The notes below the pieces were generated by a model, which saw nothing but the letters and a program-made list of their open reading frames with translations, was not told where the DNA came from and did not search any database. A stretch of 64,000 nucleotides of DNA from Rotaria socialis (taxonomy: Eukaryota; Rotifera; Eurotatoria; Philodinida; Philodinidae). The stretch is taken from positions 317,440 through 381,439 of the forward strand of contig CAJNYU010000497.1 of the NCBI GenBank assembly GCA_905331475.1, written 5' to 3'. Positions 26,206-36,974 of the stretch are shown piece by piece (the first letter of the stretch is position 1; each line of letters begins with the position of its first letter). The position numbers were made by a program, and so were the translations under genes.

Positions 26206-28221
26206 TCATGACCAGACAAATTTAATGACATGGGCAATATTTTGGCATTCTCTTGGTGCTAATATTCCACCAGCTGTAAATAAACCACTAAGGGTACAAC
26301 TTTGACAACGAACACTAAAACGACATGTCACGCGTTCAGCTGTTGCTTTAAAACCATCATGTACTAATTCATCAACGACAAATCTAAATAAATATTACAA
26401 AAAAACAAATAATTTATTTCTTACAATTGGTCTTCTTACGATATAAGTTTATCCATGTCAATGCTTATGTCTGATTGAATCGGTTTTAATTGTTGTTGTA
26501 TTTGTAAATCAGCTGTTAGACCATCAAAAGCACAAGCTAGAAAAAGAATTAAAAAATCATCTATACATAAATAAATAGACGTATGTAAATCTTAGTATAC
26601 CATGATTAGCTGTTACGAATTCTCGACTACAATTATAGCAAGGTATTGTTCCTTTTAATTTCGTATGATCAAGTTGTGTTATAACAACACGTGACTCTTG
26701 GAAAGATGAACGGTTTTCAGTTGATTTATTAATAATATCCATTTTCATATGTTCATAATCAGGTATAAGACGACGAAATGATTCTCGTCGACGTAATGAT
26801 ATAACACATGGGCTCGAATTTTCAAGTTTAGTTATTAAAGAGCTAATACAAAAGAATTCTGCTTCACGTAATACATCCGATGCAATGGATTCTGTTGGCA
26901 TTTGATTAGAACGAATATAATTTAAAATATGACTAAAATATAATAAAAACGAAAAGATTCATAAAAAGAGATTCATGTTATTATTAATACCTGTCATCTT
27001 AACCCTGTAGCAAGTTTTTTTTAGTGAAAAATAGTGTTTTTCTATCTTTTCTCTACCGGATGTCTCTTTATCTGTTGGATTTATAGTTATTTTAATATAA
27101 ATGTGGAATCATGTTTATTTCTACAACAGTCTCGAACTGCATTGAGGTATAGAATGAAACATGCACTCTTACTTTCTAGAGAATAAATAGGACTATTGCA
27201 ACTCGTGATTTTGTTTTCATCTAAAACAACCCGTATAAAACAAAACAAAAGCATTGTTATAAAATCTTGCTATTTTTTCTGAAAATAGTCACTAAAAGCA
27301 TTATTGTAAGGATAATAGAAATAAGAACATTTCAAAAAGGACCATGAGTACAAATAACCTTAAGTAGTTTCTTCACAATAAGAGAACAAGCTTCATTCTA
27401 TGTATTTAATAAATTAGACGTGCTTGAAGACACGAAAGCCTATAAAAGGAGAATTACAAAATGCACTAGCCCAGATAAAAACTTGATTATCAGACACAAT
27501 TTTCTTTTTTAATATGTATGATTAAACATCATAAATATCAATAAGATTCAGTGAAATAGCAAATCATAGTTTGATGATCTTATTTAGACTGGAACCTGAA
27601 TAAAAATTCTCATTTATGAATGACATACTCATAAATTTAAATTCATATCAAATGTAAAGTGAATGATGACTCAGTTTTTTTCTTTTAGAAAAAGAAAAAA
27701 AATTAGTTTCAAAGAATCATTTCTAGCAAATGAATCTGTATATTCGTTTGCTAATTTCATTTATCGCTTAATAAACACATTAGCTAATATGTTCAATGAT
27801 TATCTTACCCAAAAGAACGTCCATCCCGATCAATAAAAATTCGTTCAGTTTTATCTCTAACAAGATTATATCGTCCACTAAACATGACTGCTAACATTGA
27901 ATCTTCGTATTTACGCAATGTTGACAAACTCGTTGTAAAATGTAAACCACCAACATTAAGATCAATTACATTTGGAAACTAGAAGAGAAGAATAAAATAA
28001 TTCATTTTTTCATTAAATAAATGGAAATTTTTGTATACCATAATATCATGATCAGCTTTTGGTAGAATCATTGATTCTAATGATGCTGTTTTTTGTCGCT
28101 GTTGTTGATTGGTACAATTTGGTTCATCGTTTAGTGTAGTTTTTAATTGCAATTGAACATTATCTGTAGATAAAGCATCCTTATCATTTGGTGTTGTTCG
28201 TACCATGAATGTTTCATTCAT
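26206..28221 (-). CDS. KCTD7-like BTB/T1 domain protein
   Basis: Exons: 28221-28039, 27978-27809, 26932-26601, 26536-26440, 26383-26206. Phases close to 319 aa. After a 60-residue leader, a T1-type BTB domain reads FPNVIDLNVGGLHFTTSLST, LAVMFSGRY, then IFIDRDGRSFGHILNYIR. This is very close to vertebrate KCTD7 and KCTD14. The C-terminus ends VIKFVWS, echoing the KCTD7 end. KCTD7 works with CUL3 ligase and affects neuronal excitability in vertebrates; that role is inherited by inference only. Two Cys pairs (CYNC in exon 3, CQSC in exon 5) stand out. The start chosen is the first ATG after an acceptor at the 5' edge of the open exon. An 876-bp intron interrupts the BTB domain. Confidence 0.8.
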
Positions 28222-28465
28222 ATTAATACTTATTGCACATCTAAAAAATTCAGAAAAACTAATCAAATCGTACAAAATGATTAATTAATTTATGATTTGT
28301 TTTTGTCTTTTTTATTTCAAAAGAACTAAAGTGACACAGATGGATGATACAAGGAGAGAAAAAGAGAGAGCATATAGATGCTGGTCACTGTGCTATGAAT
28401 AGAGAAAGGATTTTTGTTTTTACTTCAGTTTTTTTCTACGAACTATTTAATTGTTATTCTATGGA

Positions 28466-28938
28466 TCACATGAAGTATTTATATGGAGCTGGGATGCCTT
28501 CACTTCGGCCAGGTCGATAACCAATTATACTACCACGACCAATACATTCGCCCATATAAAACCAAAACATAACTTCAAGACCGACGAGTGTATTTAATGC
28601 AAATTGCTAAAATTTACAATAAAAAACAACAAAATAGTAAGTTTTTTTTTTCTAATTGAAATCAATATACTTTAACAGTCAATTGACGCCAAGCACCAGT
28701 TGTAGCTGATTGAACTATTTTCTGAAAGCCTTGCTGAATTTGACCGAATTCATTTGGCATAGGTGGTCGTAATTCAACACGAGCAAAATACCAGAACCGA
28801 GATAATTTTGATTGCCCATAACGTGCCACAGCTAGAAATAAAACATTTCAGTTGATGGAACGCATGATAAAAATAGGGAAACTTACGAAGAGCAAGTTTA
28901 GGTGCAAGTGTTGTGACACGATTGACAATAGCAGACAT
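28466..28938 (-). CDS. ATP synthase subunit g, mitochondrial
   Basis: Small accessory subunit of the mitochondrial F1Fo ATP synthase membrane domain, involved in dimer formation. Exons: 28938-28887, 28831-28671, 28606-28466, giving 117 aa. The family signature is near the C-terminus: NTLVGLEVMFWFYMGECIGRG followed by IIGYRP, which matches the conserved membrane helix with its GxxxG-like spacing. The middle part (SKLSRFWYFARVELRPPMP) is typical of subunit g. Length is close to the usual 100-120 aa. It extends beyond the family's usual end by a short Pro/Tyr tail. It lies only 244 bp upstream of the KCTD7-like start, same strand. Confidence 0.88.
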
Positions 28939-29254
28939 CTGTAATTGAAATAAACAATTTTACAGAAGGATCTATTAAAATCTAAATAAAAACAAACAAA
29001 CAGTTCGACATGTTAGTAATAATATATACATAAGAGAGAATTGAATACCATTTAGTACGCATAGAGAACTCCAATTTAGCTGCGTAAACTTGATTAGATG
29101 TCGCTATTTTCTGGTAAAATTTAACAAAGTATTCAATCATGTTTTTCATGAGTCGTCAATGTCTTACCTTTACGAAAAAACAGTCAGAGACAAAATAAAG
29201 TTTCACATAATTTAACCAAGTAATTGGCAATTCATCATTTGCTCGAAATTACTC

Positions 29255-29327
29255 CCCAGGACGAGCTTTACGACGTCCGTATACGGTGAAATACGGGCCG
29301 TATACGACCGTGTATGTTCGACCTGGG
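29255..29327. repeat. 73-bp GC-rich inverted-repeat element
   Basis: Ends CCCAGGaCGAgC and GTTCGACCTGGG are inverted copies with two mismatches in 12. The interior repeats the palindrome CCGTATACGG (29277-29286) and a near copy (29298-29306). The GC content is strikingly higher than the flanks. No target duplication was found. Either a MITE remnant or a structured element; class unknown. Confidence 0.5.
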
Positions 29328-29350
29328 CCTGCGGGAAAATTCTTGTACTA

Positions 29351-29452
29351 GTTAGCATTAGGGTGGCACTTTACGTTAATTTAATATTAAGTGTTAAGTA
29401 AAACCACTTAATTAACTCAAATTACAATCAATGGTCCACCCCTAGTTAACAT
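29351..29452. mobile_element. 86-bp hAT-type MITE with 8-bp target duplication
   Basis: The element runs 29359-29444. Its left end TAGGGTGGCAC and right end (reverse complement) TAGGGGTGGACC form terminal inverted repeats of the TAGGG-type typical of hAT elements. Flanks are gttagcat (29351-29358) and gttaacat (29445-29452), an 8-bp direct repeat with one mismatch, as hAT transposases produce. The interior is AT-rich and non-coding, so mobilisation would need a transposase in trans. Confidence 0.75.
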
Positions 29453-29751
29453 TGGAAATAGATTAATTGTTGTTGTTGTTGTTGTTGTTAAATTATTAAT
29501 AAGCAGATAATGTATCGGTATTCTATCTACTTCTTTATTCCAACATTTACTTAATGAATCATACAGAGCCCTTAAAAATATGTGTCACAATTGAAAAGCT
29601 ACGTGGTGAAAGTTGAGAGTGCTTTCGTACTCTATCTTTAGTATAAATGCTGATGTATGTCGGTACTTTTCTCATTTTTTTTTCTAGTCTAAGAAGAATA
29701 TACAGAGAATTTTAGTGATCATTAACTGTAATTAAGTTGTGCTTTCAAATG

Positions 29752-31026
29752 ATGGGTCAAATCAATTCTTCCAAATCATCAGATTCAATTGCGGAATGTA
29801 AATTGGAAAAAAAGCAGGAAGTAGCAATCGATTATGATACAATTTCTCCTCGGTTTTCTGTTTATAATATTGAAGAACTTCAAGGAGGCATTGAACATCT
29901 CAATGAATATGGTTATGCTGTATTTAGCAATGTACTTAACAATGAGCAAGTTGATCTTAGTGTTAATTTATTTTGGAATTATTTAGAAAACTTAGAAGAA
30001 CCATATCGTATTCAACGTAATAACTCACAAACATGGGATAAACCATGGTAAGATATTTTTCTCTGAAAAGAATCATTAAAGCTAGAAAATTTCTAAAAAT
30101 AACTCTAGGCCAGGCGCGCCTCATATTGGCTTAGTGAATCGTCACGGTATAGGCCAATCTGAATTCATGTGGTTCATTCGAGGAAATCCTAATGTAAAAA
30201 AAGTTTTTTCTCATATTTGGAATTCTGATGAGTTGTGCGTTTCGTTTGATGGAGCTGGTTGTTTTCGTAATTGGCATTTAAATAAAGAATGGAAAACATC
30301 AGGTGGTTGGTATCATTGCGATCAAGTAAATCATTTTTGTATTATTATCAATTTAATTATAAGTTCATATATTACTTTAGAATCCATTTAAAAAACCTAA
30401 TCGTTGTTCAATTCAAGGTCTTGTTGCTCTAACAGATAACAATGAATCTACTGGTAGTCTTGTTGTTGTACCAGGATCACATGAACATTTTCTTGAATTA
30501 CCATCAGCAGCTCAAAAAAAACGTATTTGGGGCGATTATATGGCAGTTCCGCAACAACATTCAATTTTCGAGAAGCTACGTCCTCGACTAGTTAAATGTA
30601 AAGCAGGTGATCTTGTAGTTTGGGATTCTCGTTGTGTTCATTGTAATACGCCAGCTATTGTTGACAATGAAAACAATGATCAATTAGAACTATTACGTAT
30701 TGTTGCTTATATATGTATGAGTCCAATATCGATGTTTGCACCTGACATGAATGAATATAACAGTTTAGAAGAGTTTCGTCAATTGAGAGAACAGTGTGTT
30801 AAAAATAGAAGCACATGCACACATTGGCCATTAGAACTTGTTGGAGCTAGTACGTATGAGATAAAGTTTATTTAGAAGAATTCATTAACGATGAAAATCT
30901 GTACATATTATAGGGAACACAGGACGTGATAACAAAATATCGTTCAAATTGAATGCATATCAACATTCTCTTGTAATAGGTACTCGTGTAGAACACGAAA
31001 ATGGAACAGCAGAGATTGAATTTTGA
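29752..31026 (+). CDS. Phytanoyl-CoA dioxygenase (PhyH) family oxygenase
   Basis: Fe(II)/2-oxoglutarate-dependent oxygenase. Exons: 29752-30047, 30109-30325, 30381-30849, 30914-31026, giving 364 aa. The iron-binding HxD is in GGWYHCDQ, followed by the family strand NPFKKPNRCSIQGLVALTD and GSLVVVPGSHEH. The distal His is in GDLVVWDSRCVHCNTPA, and an Arg that can hold 2-oxoglutarate is in LLRIVAYI. All parts of an active site are present, so catalysis is expected; the substrate is unknown. There are two adjacent ATGs (29749 and 29752). The second gives MGQINSS, which fits an N-myristoylation signal, so it was preferred. The gene converges with the next gene, and three AATAAA sites follow the stop. 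Confidence 0.82.
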
Positions 31027-31042
31027 GTGATGGCAGTTGTAA

Positions 31043-31073
31043 AATAAAAATAAAATGCTCGGTTTTAAATAAA
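31043..31073 (+). terminator. Polyadenylation signals of the PhyH gene
   Basis: AATAAA occurs at 31043, 31049 and 31068, 17-47 bp after the stop codon and before the convergent gene's stop at 31126. Only about 100 bp separates the two stops, so the 3' UTRs may overlap. Confidence 0.6.
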
Positions 31074-31125
31074 AAAATAAAAAAAGAACAACGATGAATC
31101 ATCGTATAGTCATTTGTTCATTATA

Positions 31126-33185
31126 TTAAGTGTCAAGTGTTTCATATAAATGTGTTGTATGAGTTGATACACTTGCACGAGGTGCACTTGGTACTGGTGG
31201 CATTTGATAATTAGATAAATAACCAACTGATTCAGATGGTGTCGTATAAAGCGGTGGTGCAATTTCATCATTAGATTGAATTGGAGGAAAAAACGACTTT
31301 TCAAGTACATAACGTGATGATTTTGAGGATTTACTTGTTGCAATTGACACATGTGTTGAATCCGATGATGATAGTTTGTATTTTTTTTCTTGTAATGATG
31401 AGAGATTTTTGGCTGAATCTCTTTGACGAGATCGATAAATACAGAATACTGTTATGGCAAGAATCATAAGAGCTATTAAAAGACCACATACTGCACCAAC
31501 AATAGCACCAATATTTACTGAATCTGATGTTCCTGTCACTGTTGGGCTCGTTGCACATGAAATATTTTGAAAAAAATAGTATAGATAACTTCCATTATAC
31601 GTAAATGGATTACCATTGCCAACAACAGATGTGTCGCCGGCGCAATTATTTTCATATGAAATAAGACCACATAACGCTGCTTGTTTAGCCCATTGTTTAC
31701 AGTCATCACAGGTATTTGATGGCGAACATTGAACATTGTTAGTTGTTCTTTGATTGATAGCTGCTATGTAAATATCGGCACATGGATCATTTCCTACTGC
31801 TAATTGTCCATTATTTAAATCTACAATCGGGAGTACTGTAGGTACCTGTATATTCATACGATAAAATATACATATGTGTTTTTTTTCTAATGTGAATCCA
31901 CCTTTCAATTTAACTTGACTTATCCTATGAAATTTGTTGAAAAATTTTGATGCAAATATATCTAAAGTTGAAATATTATTAATCGTTAATGTTTGAACAA
32001 GTGGCTTGTAAGTAATCCAGGAATTAAAATCAGATTTTGCATATGAACCAAGATTGAGTAATAAATTGTTAAGTTCATTTTTCGTTTGGATTGCTTGTAA
32101 ACATGAAGAATTAAGCTTTGGTTCAATAAGAGCTAAACTTGTTAATTGCGCAAGATTTTGAAATGCTGCAGCATTGTTTGGTAAAGTGGAGTCGATAGGA
32201 ATATTATTTTGCATTTTTAACGATAAGTCAAAAGTTCTCGAAGAAATTAAGAACTGTGCGGTCCTATTGTATTGACATTCAGCAATAGAATATACTTGTA
32301 AAGAAGGAAAATAATCAAGAATTTGATCATATAATCGAAGATATTTCAATGATAATTGAGTAACTTTATCAAATTGTACCATTGGTGTACCGTCGACAAT
32401 AAGATAATGGTTATTGCCAGATATCATTATACTTTTAACGTTTGTTATTCGACCAATAAGATTAGGCAAATATAAATTCTATAAAATAAACAAAATACCA
32501 TAAAACGTATTTAAAAAAAATAAGGATTTGATAATTCTAGAGAATATTCCCCATTCTTCCATACACACAAACATTGATCAAACAAGTATGCATGCAATTC
32601 AACTAGTGTGGAAGACAGCGGTGGCTATTCTGAAGAAATACATCTAACATAATATTTTCTTACACTAGATTTTGTACCGATTTGATCAAAGATTATTTCA
32701 TAATTAGCAAAATTAAACATAGATGAATTTGAACTGGTGAATATTTGAAAAGCTGATGCATCATTATAGTTTTCTGCAACATTAACACTTATATTGCTGT
32801 TCAGTGCCGTTATACGACTATTTGTTGTGAATAATGGTGGTGTTGTTGTATTAAATAGAAGAACAATTTTTATTTCTATACGAGAAGCATTTGTATCTAT
32901 ACTTAATATTTGAACTGTATGACCATTCGTTGTATCAACAGGCTGTATAAAAATCGGTTTTGTTGATGCTGATATTATTCTTAAAGTAGTTTGTCCACTA
33001 TAAATGATACTAATTGAATTGCAAGCGGTTAAATTGTACGGAAGCGTATCCAAAATACCAGCAGTATTTGTAATAGAACACTGTAGAATATTAGAAGTTA
33101 TATTGCATTCAAATGCCTCACAATACGATGAAGATATTAAGATGATTAATGCCAATATAAATTTAAATAATAATGTTCGTTGCAT
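31126..33185 (-). CDS. Type I single-pass membrane protein with leucine-rich-like ectodomain
   Basis: Exons: 33185-32649 and 32478-31126 (phase 0), 629 aa. It starts with a signal peptide (FILALIILISSSYCEA). The ectodomain of about 480 aa is rich in Asn glycosylation sites and has repeating hydrophobic L/I spacing reminiscent of irregular leucine-rich repeats, then a Cys-rich juxtamembrane module containing CSPSNTCDDCKQW. A membrane helix at about residues 502-527 (IGAIVGAVCGLLIALMILAI) is followed by a basic stop. The cytoplasmic tail of about 100 aa is Ser-rich and has PPLYTTP, YLSNYQMPPVPSAP and YETLDT, possible SH3/WW and phosphotyrosine sites. No named family recognised; a receptor or adhesion role is only a guess. 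The start ATG at 33185 is followed directly by the signal sequence. Confidence 0.75.
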
Positions 33186-33684
33186 TCTCGCTGACACAAC
33201 AATTTTTATTAAATGTACGACGAAAATAGTTTGCTATTTAGCATAAATATTCTTGTTTTTGTCATAGAATTTTTTCTCCTTTTTTTGATCATATAAGTGG
33301 CTTCAGTATTTACTTAATGTAAAAAAAAAGAAAAACAATCTTCGTTTCGACTGAATTCATTTTCTTTGCTTCTTTTTTTCTGCTTCATATGAAACAAGAG
33401 CTTGTTTTTGCCTCCTTTCTACCTTACCGGTGTTGTCAAGCACACATAATTTCGAAGGATGCTTAGAAAAAAAAATTCGTAAGTCATGACATAAAATAAA
33501 ATCACCAAATACCTCCCTAATAGAAATAAAATATTAAAAGATCGTTGTAAACTGATGCATTTATTGATCAAATTTTTTTTTCTCTAATCATGTGAATCAT
33601 ATGTTTAAAAAAATTCACCGGTATTGCAAAACAAAATAGGTGCTATACGTAAAAAGAAAAACGAATGAAAATTTACAACGGTAG
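33186..33684. other. Intergenic
   Basis: About 500 bp upstream of the type I membrane protein and downstream of the next gene. T-rich; nothing else recognised. Confidence 0.5.
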
Positions 33685-36600
33685 TCATGGGGAAATGAGA
33701 TCAGTTTGAATTATTGTTTTAGCTAATTCATCATTATTATTTGAGAGATTAGTACTTGTAATCATTGGCAAATCATTTTGTGTTGGGTCACTCTCAGTTG
33801 TACTCTGTGTTGTATATTGTGGAAAATGTCGTAAACTTCGTCGAATTGTAGGATTTTTTTCTACAGGACGATTATATGATGATGACGGAGTTGAAAATCG
33901 ATATTCATCATTCATTTTGACATATTCTGCTATGCGTCGTTCTTGATCATTACTATTTTGTCGTAAGGATAAAATCGAAAAGGTATTTGAATGTGGGCGA
34001 GTTTGTGGCTGTTGTTGATAACTATGATGATGATGATGAGTGCGTTTTAATTTTGATTTCATTTTTATTTTCCATGGTATAAAGGCAATATGAACATCAT
34101 TTTCTGATTGAGTCTTTTCTTTCGTACGTTGCATATGAATATTATCTTGACTTTCACGATGTAAAGCTAATAAACTACGGCGAACTGTATTGGGTATCAG
34201 TCGAGGATCAAGTAATTGGTTATCACAATTTTCTGAATTCCTCTGTGGAGTTTGTGGAACAGCTAAAGATATGTTTCCATCTGAATAACGATTTGATCTG
34301 AGAGTAGCTGATGGTACACATAAATGTTGTGTTGAACAACTCGTTTCATGTATTCGAGAACCGTTCCAAGATGACGATGAGCTATTTGGTGTGGAAATAT
34401 GCGGAATATTGAGACCTGCCGATAAGTGACTAGTTCCTAGTAACGAAACAAGAAATTCTAATAATCGAGTTCGTTTTAAATCAATATTTTTTTGAGAGGA
34501 CTATCTACGTGAAAGGTTGTTGATTTTGAAAGTTTAGATCATATTTTTCTAGCGTAGGTGTACACGAAGAAATACCTCAAAAGTCTATGATATAGTTGAG
34601 ATATGTAGAAAGACGTTAAAATCTTAATCTGTTTTTATTTCGTCAAACTTTTCATTCTCAGAAATTGTGTAAACGAAAAATAACATTTTTTGTATAAAAA
34701 GCAATATTCAATTCATTCTAAAAAATATTTCTTTAAAAATTTATGAATCATGTAAACTTCTTAATAGTTTTACACGATTCGTAAGAAAAAATTCAGATAA
34801 TAATTTAACATTATGTACACTAATTAGAATATTCATATAACAATCGAATTTTATTCATCTATTATATAGTATTTCCTTAATTATTGTCAGTATGTATGTT
34901 TTTCAGACAAAAAAGTCAGTTTTTTTTAAATTTTCAAGAAAATATTATAGTATTTGGTATCTGTGAAAATTTTGTAACGTTAAAAAAATTAAGCACAATT
35001 GAGTAGAATCGATGCAAACTGTCAGTTTGATTATAAAATTTAAATAGTTATGAAAACAAAATGAAGATGAAAGGAAAAATTTGCTATAGCTATATATGAA
35101 CCGGAGCATACTAAAGGAAATAGAAAGAAGGTTCTTCGATCATTATTGTGCTTTGTTCTGGATATGAAAAAAGTCGAATGCCTTTGGTAAACTCTTGACA
35201 TCACAGGATATTAAGTGCAAGGATCTCTTGAAAAATGATCAACGGATCTAGAACTAATAATAAAAAACAAAACTATTGAATATATCTATTTTTGTAGTCA
35301 AATTATTATTTAATAATAATTTTAGTCATTACTTCAAAATGAAATGTTTATATTTTCAAAATACTGAGTATTATTGATTCTTTTTCTATTTCGATGTTTA
35401 TCATTGGCATATCAATAGTCAAATATAATAAAAGATTATTGTGTATACATGTCAATATATTTTATTTGATGAAAATACAAACTTTAACGAGTAATTGAAC
35501 TTTCAAAAGAAATGAATTTTATGATGTAAATTAATTACACCAGCGACGAGACTGCTTCTTTTTCTTTCCCACATTCTCTAGTTTGAGGATTAAAGAACGA
35601 TATTCTATAGAGTTTAGTTTATATTACTAATTAAATGAACTAGACCAGTTCTATGATATTTTTTATCTGTTCATTATACTCAACAGAAATGTTAATATAG
35701 TGTTTTTTTAAAGATTAGTATTTGATAAGCTATTATATTTTATCTCGCAAATTACTTTTCAATTGAAAACATTACTTATACTCGAATGTTATTGTAGACT
35801 TATTAATCTGCTGTGTATACATTTTGAAATATCCAAACCTTATGAATGTGCTTTTCTCGAACGATAAAGATAATTCGAATAAATGAATTCTGTTAATAGT
35901 TCAATTTAGTATTCTATTCTGATTTGAATATTAATTTTAATTATCATAATTGATTTTTATTTTATTTATTGATTAAACTATACTGAAGAGAACGTCTTCC
36001 ACTATCTGCTAATATTATAGTAAACTGGTTCAAACGTGAGTAGCTAGGTCCTGATAAGAAAATATTTATGAAAATGAAATTTGGATTATTTTCTTTTGAC
36101 TAATAGAAGAAATTTAAAAAAAAGCAAGTTTATGTTCTAATTTCTAATTAAGTTATTTCTATGGATATATATATATATATATATATATAGTAAAAACTTC
36201 ACGTTTACCTGGTCGATTAGCATCGAAAATATAGTTAATAAATTGATTAGTATCGGTTTCTAATGAAACAAAAGATTCTAATGATGGTGGAGGAGCCGAT
36301 AGTGATTGTTGTTCTTCAACTAGTTCATTGTGTGTACTTAATGGAACGTATGGTGTCGATGTTAAAAATCCTGATGGACTGTACAAAGTTGTGGTAGTTG
36401 TTGATACGGGCATACTGGAAGTAAGATCTTCTCCACTACCAGAAAGAACTTCCATAGCTAATGATATTGATGCATTTTTTGGTAAATATTCTTTAACATA
36501 TTGCATAGACTTTAATTCATCACGATTAATATGAGTTTCAAGAGCAGTTGAATAACGTGCTTTCTTATATATTATTGAATCTTGTTCACGTGCAACTATT

Positions 36601-36974
36601 TTGATATCGCCTATGTTCAATGGATCTTTTCGATTAGCACAATAGTGCACTTGCGTTTCAAGGCGACGAAGTGATTTATATTGGTTTAGACAAAATCCAA
36701 TTGCTGAAAACCATAATGCCAAAACAAAAAATATTAAAATGGCTTCACTCAACATTATATGAGGTGCCGTACTGACAACCGCAGATGGTCCTAAAAATGA
36801 TTAGATAAACAAAAATTGGATACCGAAAAGAAAAAAACCAAAGCCCATTGTCATACTTTGGTCTATTATATTATCGATGCATCTACATGTATTTGAATTT
36901 TCAATTAAATGACAACGATTATGAGTTATATTTGCGAGAGCTTGACATAATGTAATAATAGCCAAATCGCTCAT
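33685..36974 (-). CDS. Unrecognised single-pass membrane protein
   Basis: Exons: 36974-36857, 36790-36209, 34436-33685. All three join in phase 1 and give 483 aa. The short N-terminal part contains CHLIENSNTCRCID, two closely spaced Cys motifs suggesting an extracellular face. One hydrophobic helix (about residues 53-75, ILIFFVLALWFSAIGFCL) is followed by basic QYKSLRRLE. The long cytoplasmic part is Ser/Thr/Pro-rich and of low complexity, with a His run (HHHHH) and several R-R-S/R-x-S sites near RRIAEYV and TIRRSLRHF. No signal peptide and no recognised domain. The link between exons 2 and 3 crosses 1.77 kb and rests on an excellent acceptor (tttcgttactag) plus phase. An AT microsatellite adjoins the exon 2 donor. 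Confidence 0.6.
36167..36189. repeat. AT microsatellite in intron
   Basis: (AT)n of about 23 bp about 20 bp inside the intron after the 36209 donor. Confidence 0.85.

Larger units (their letters stand above)
28939..29751. promoter_or_regulatory. Divergent intergenic region carrying two small inverted-repeat elements
   Basis: Lies between the ATP synthase subunit g start (-) and the dioxygenase start (+). It must hold both promoters, yet contains two short transposon-like insertions (29255-29327 and 29351-29452) and a (GTT)n run near 29469-29490. Confidence 0.5.

Noticed and set aside
31110..31736. Overlapping frames on both strands within the type I membrane protein
   Set aside because: Shadows of the long exon; no signal, splice or family support.
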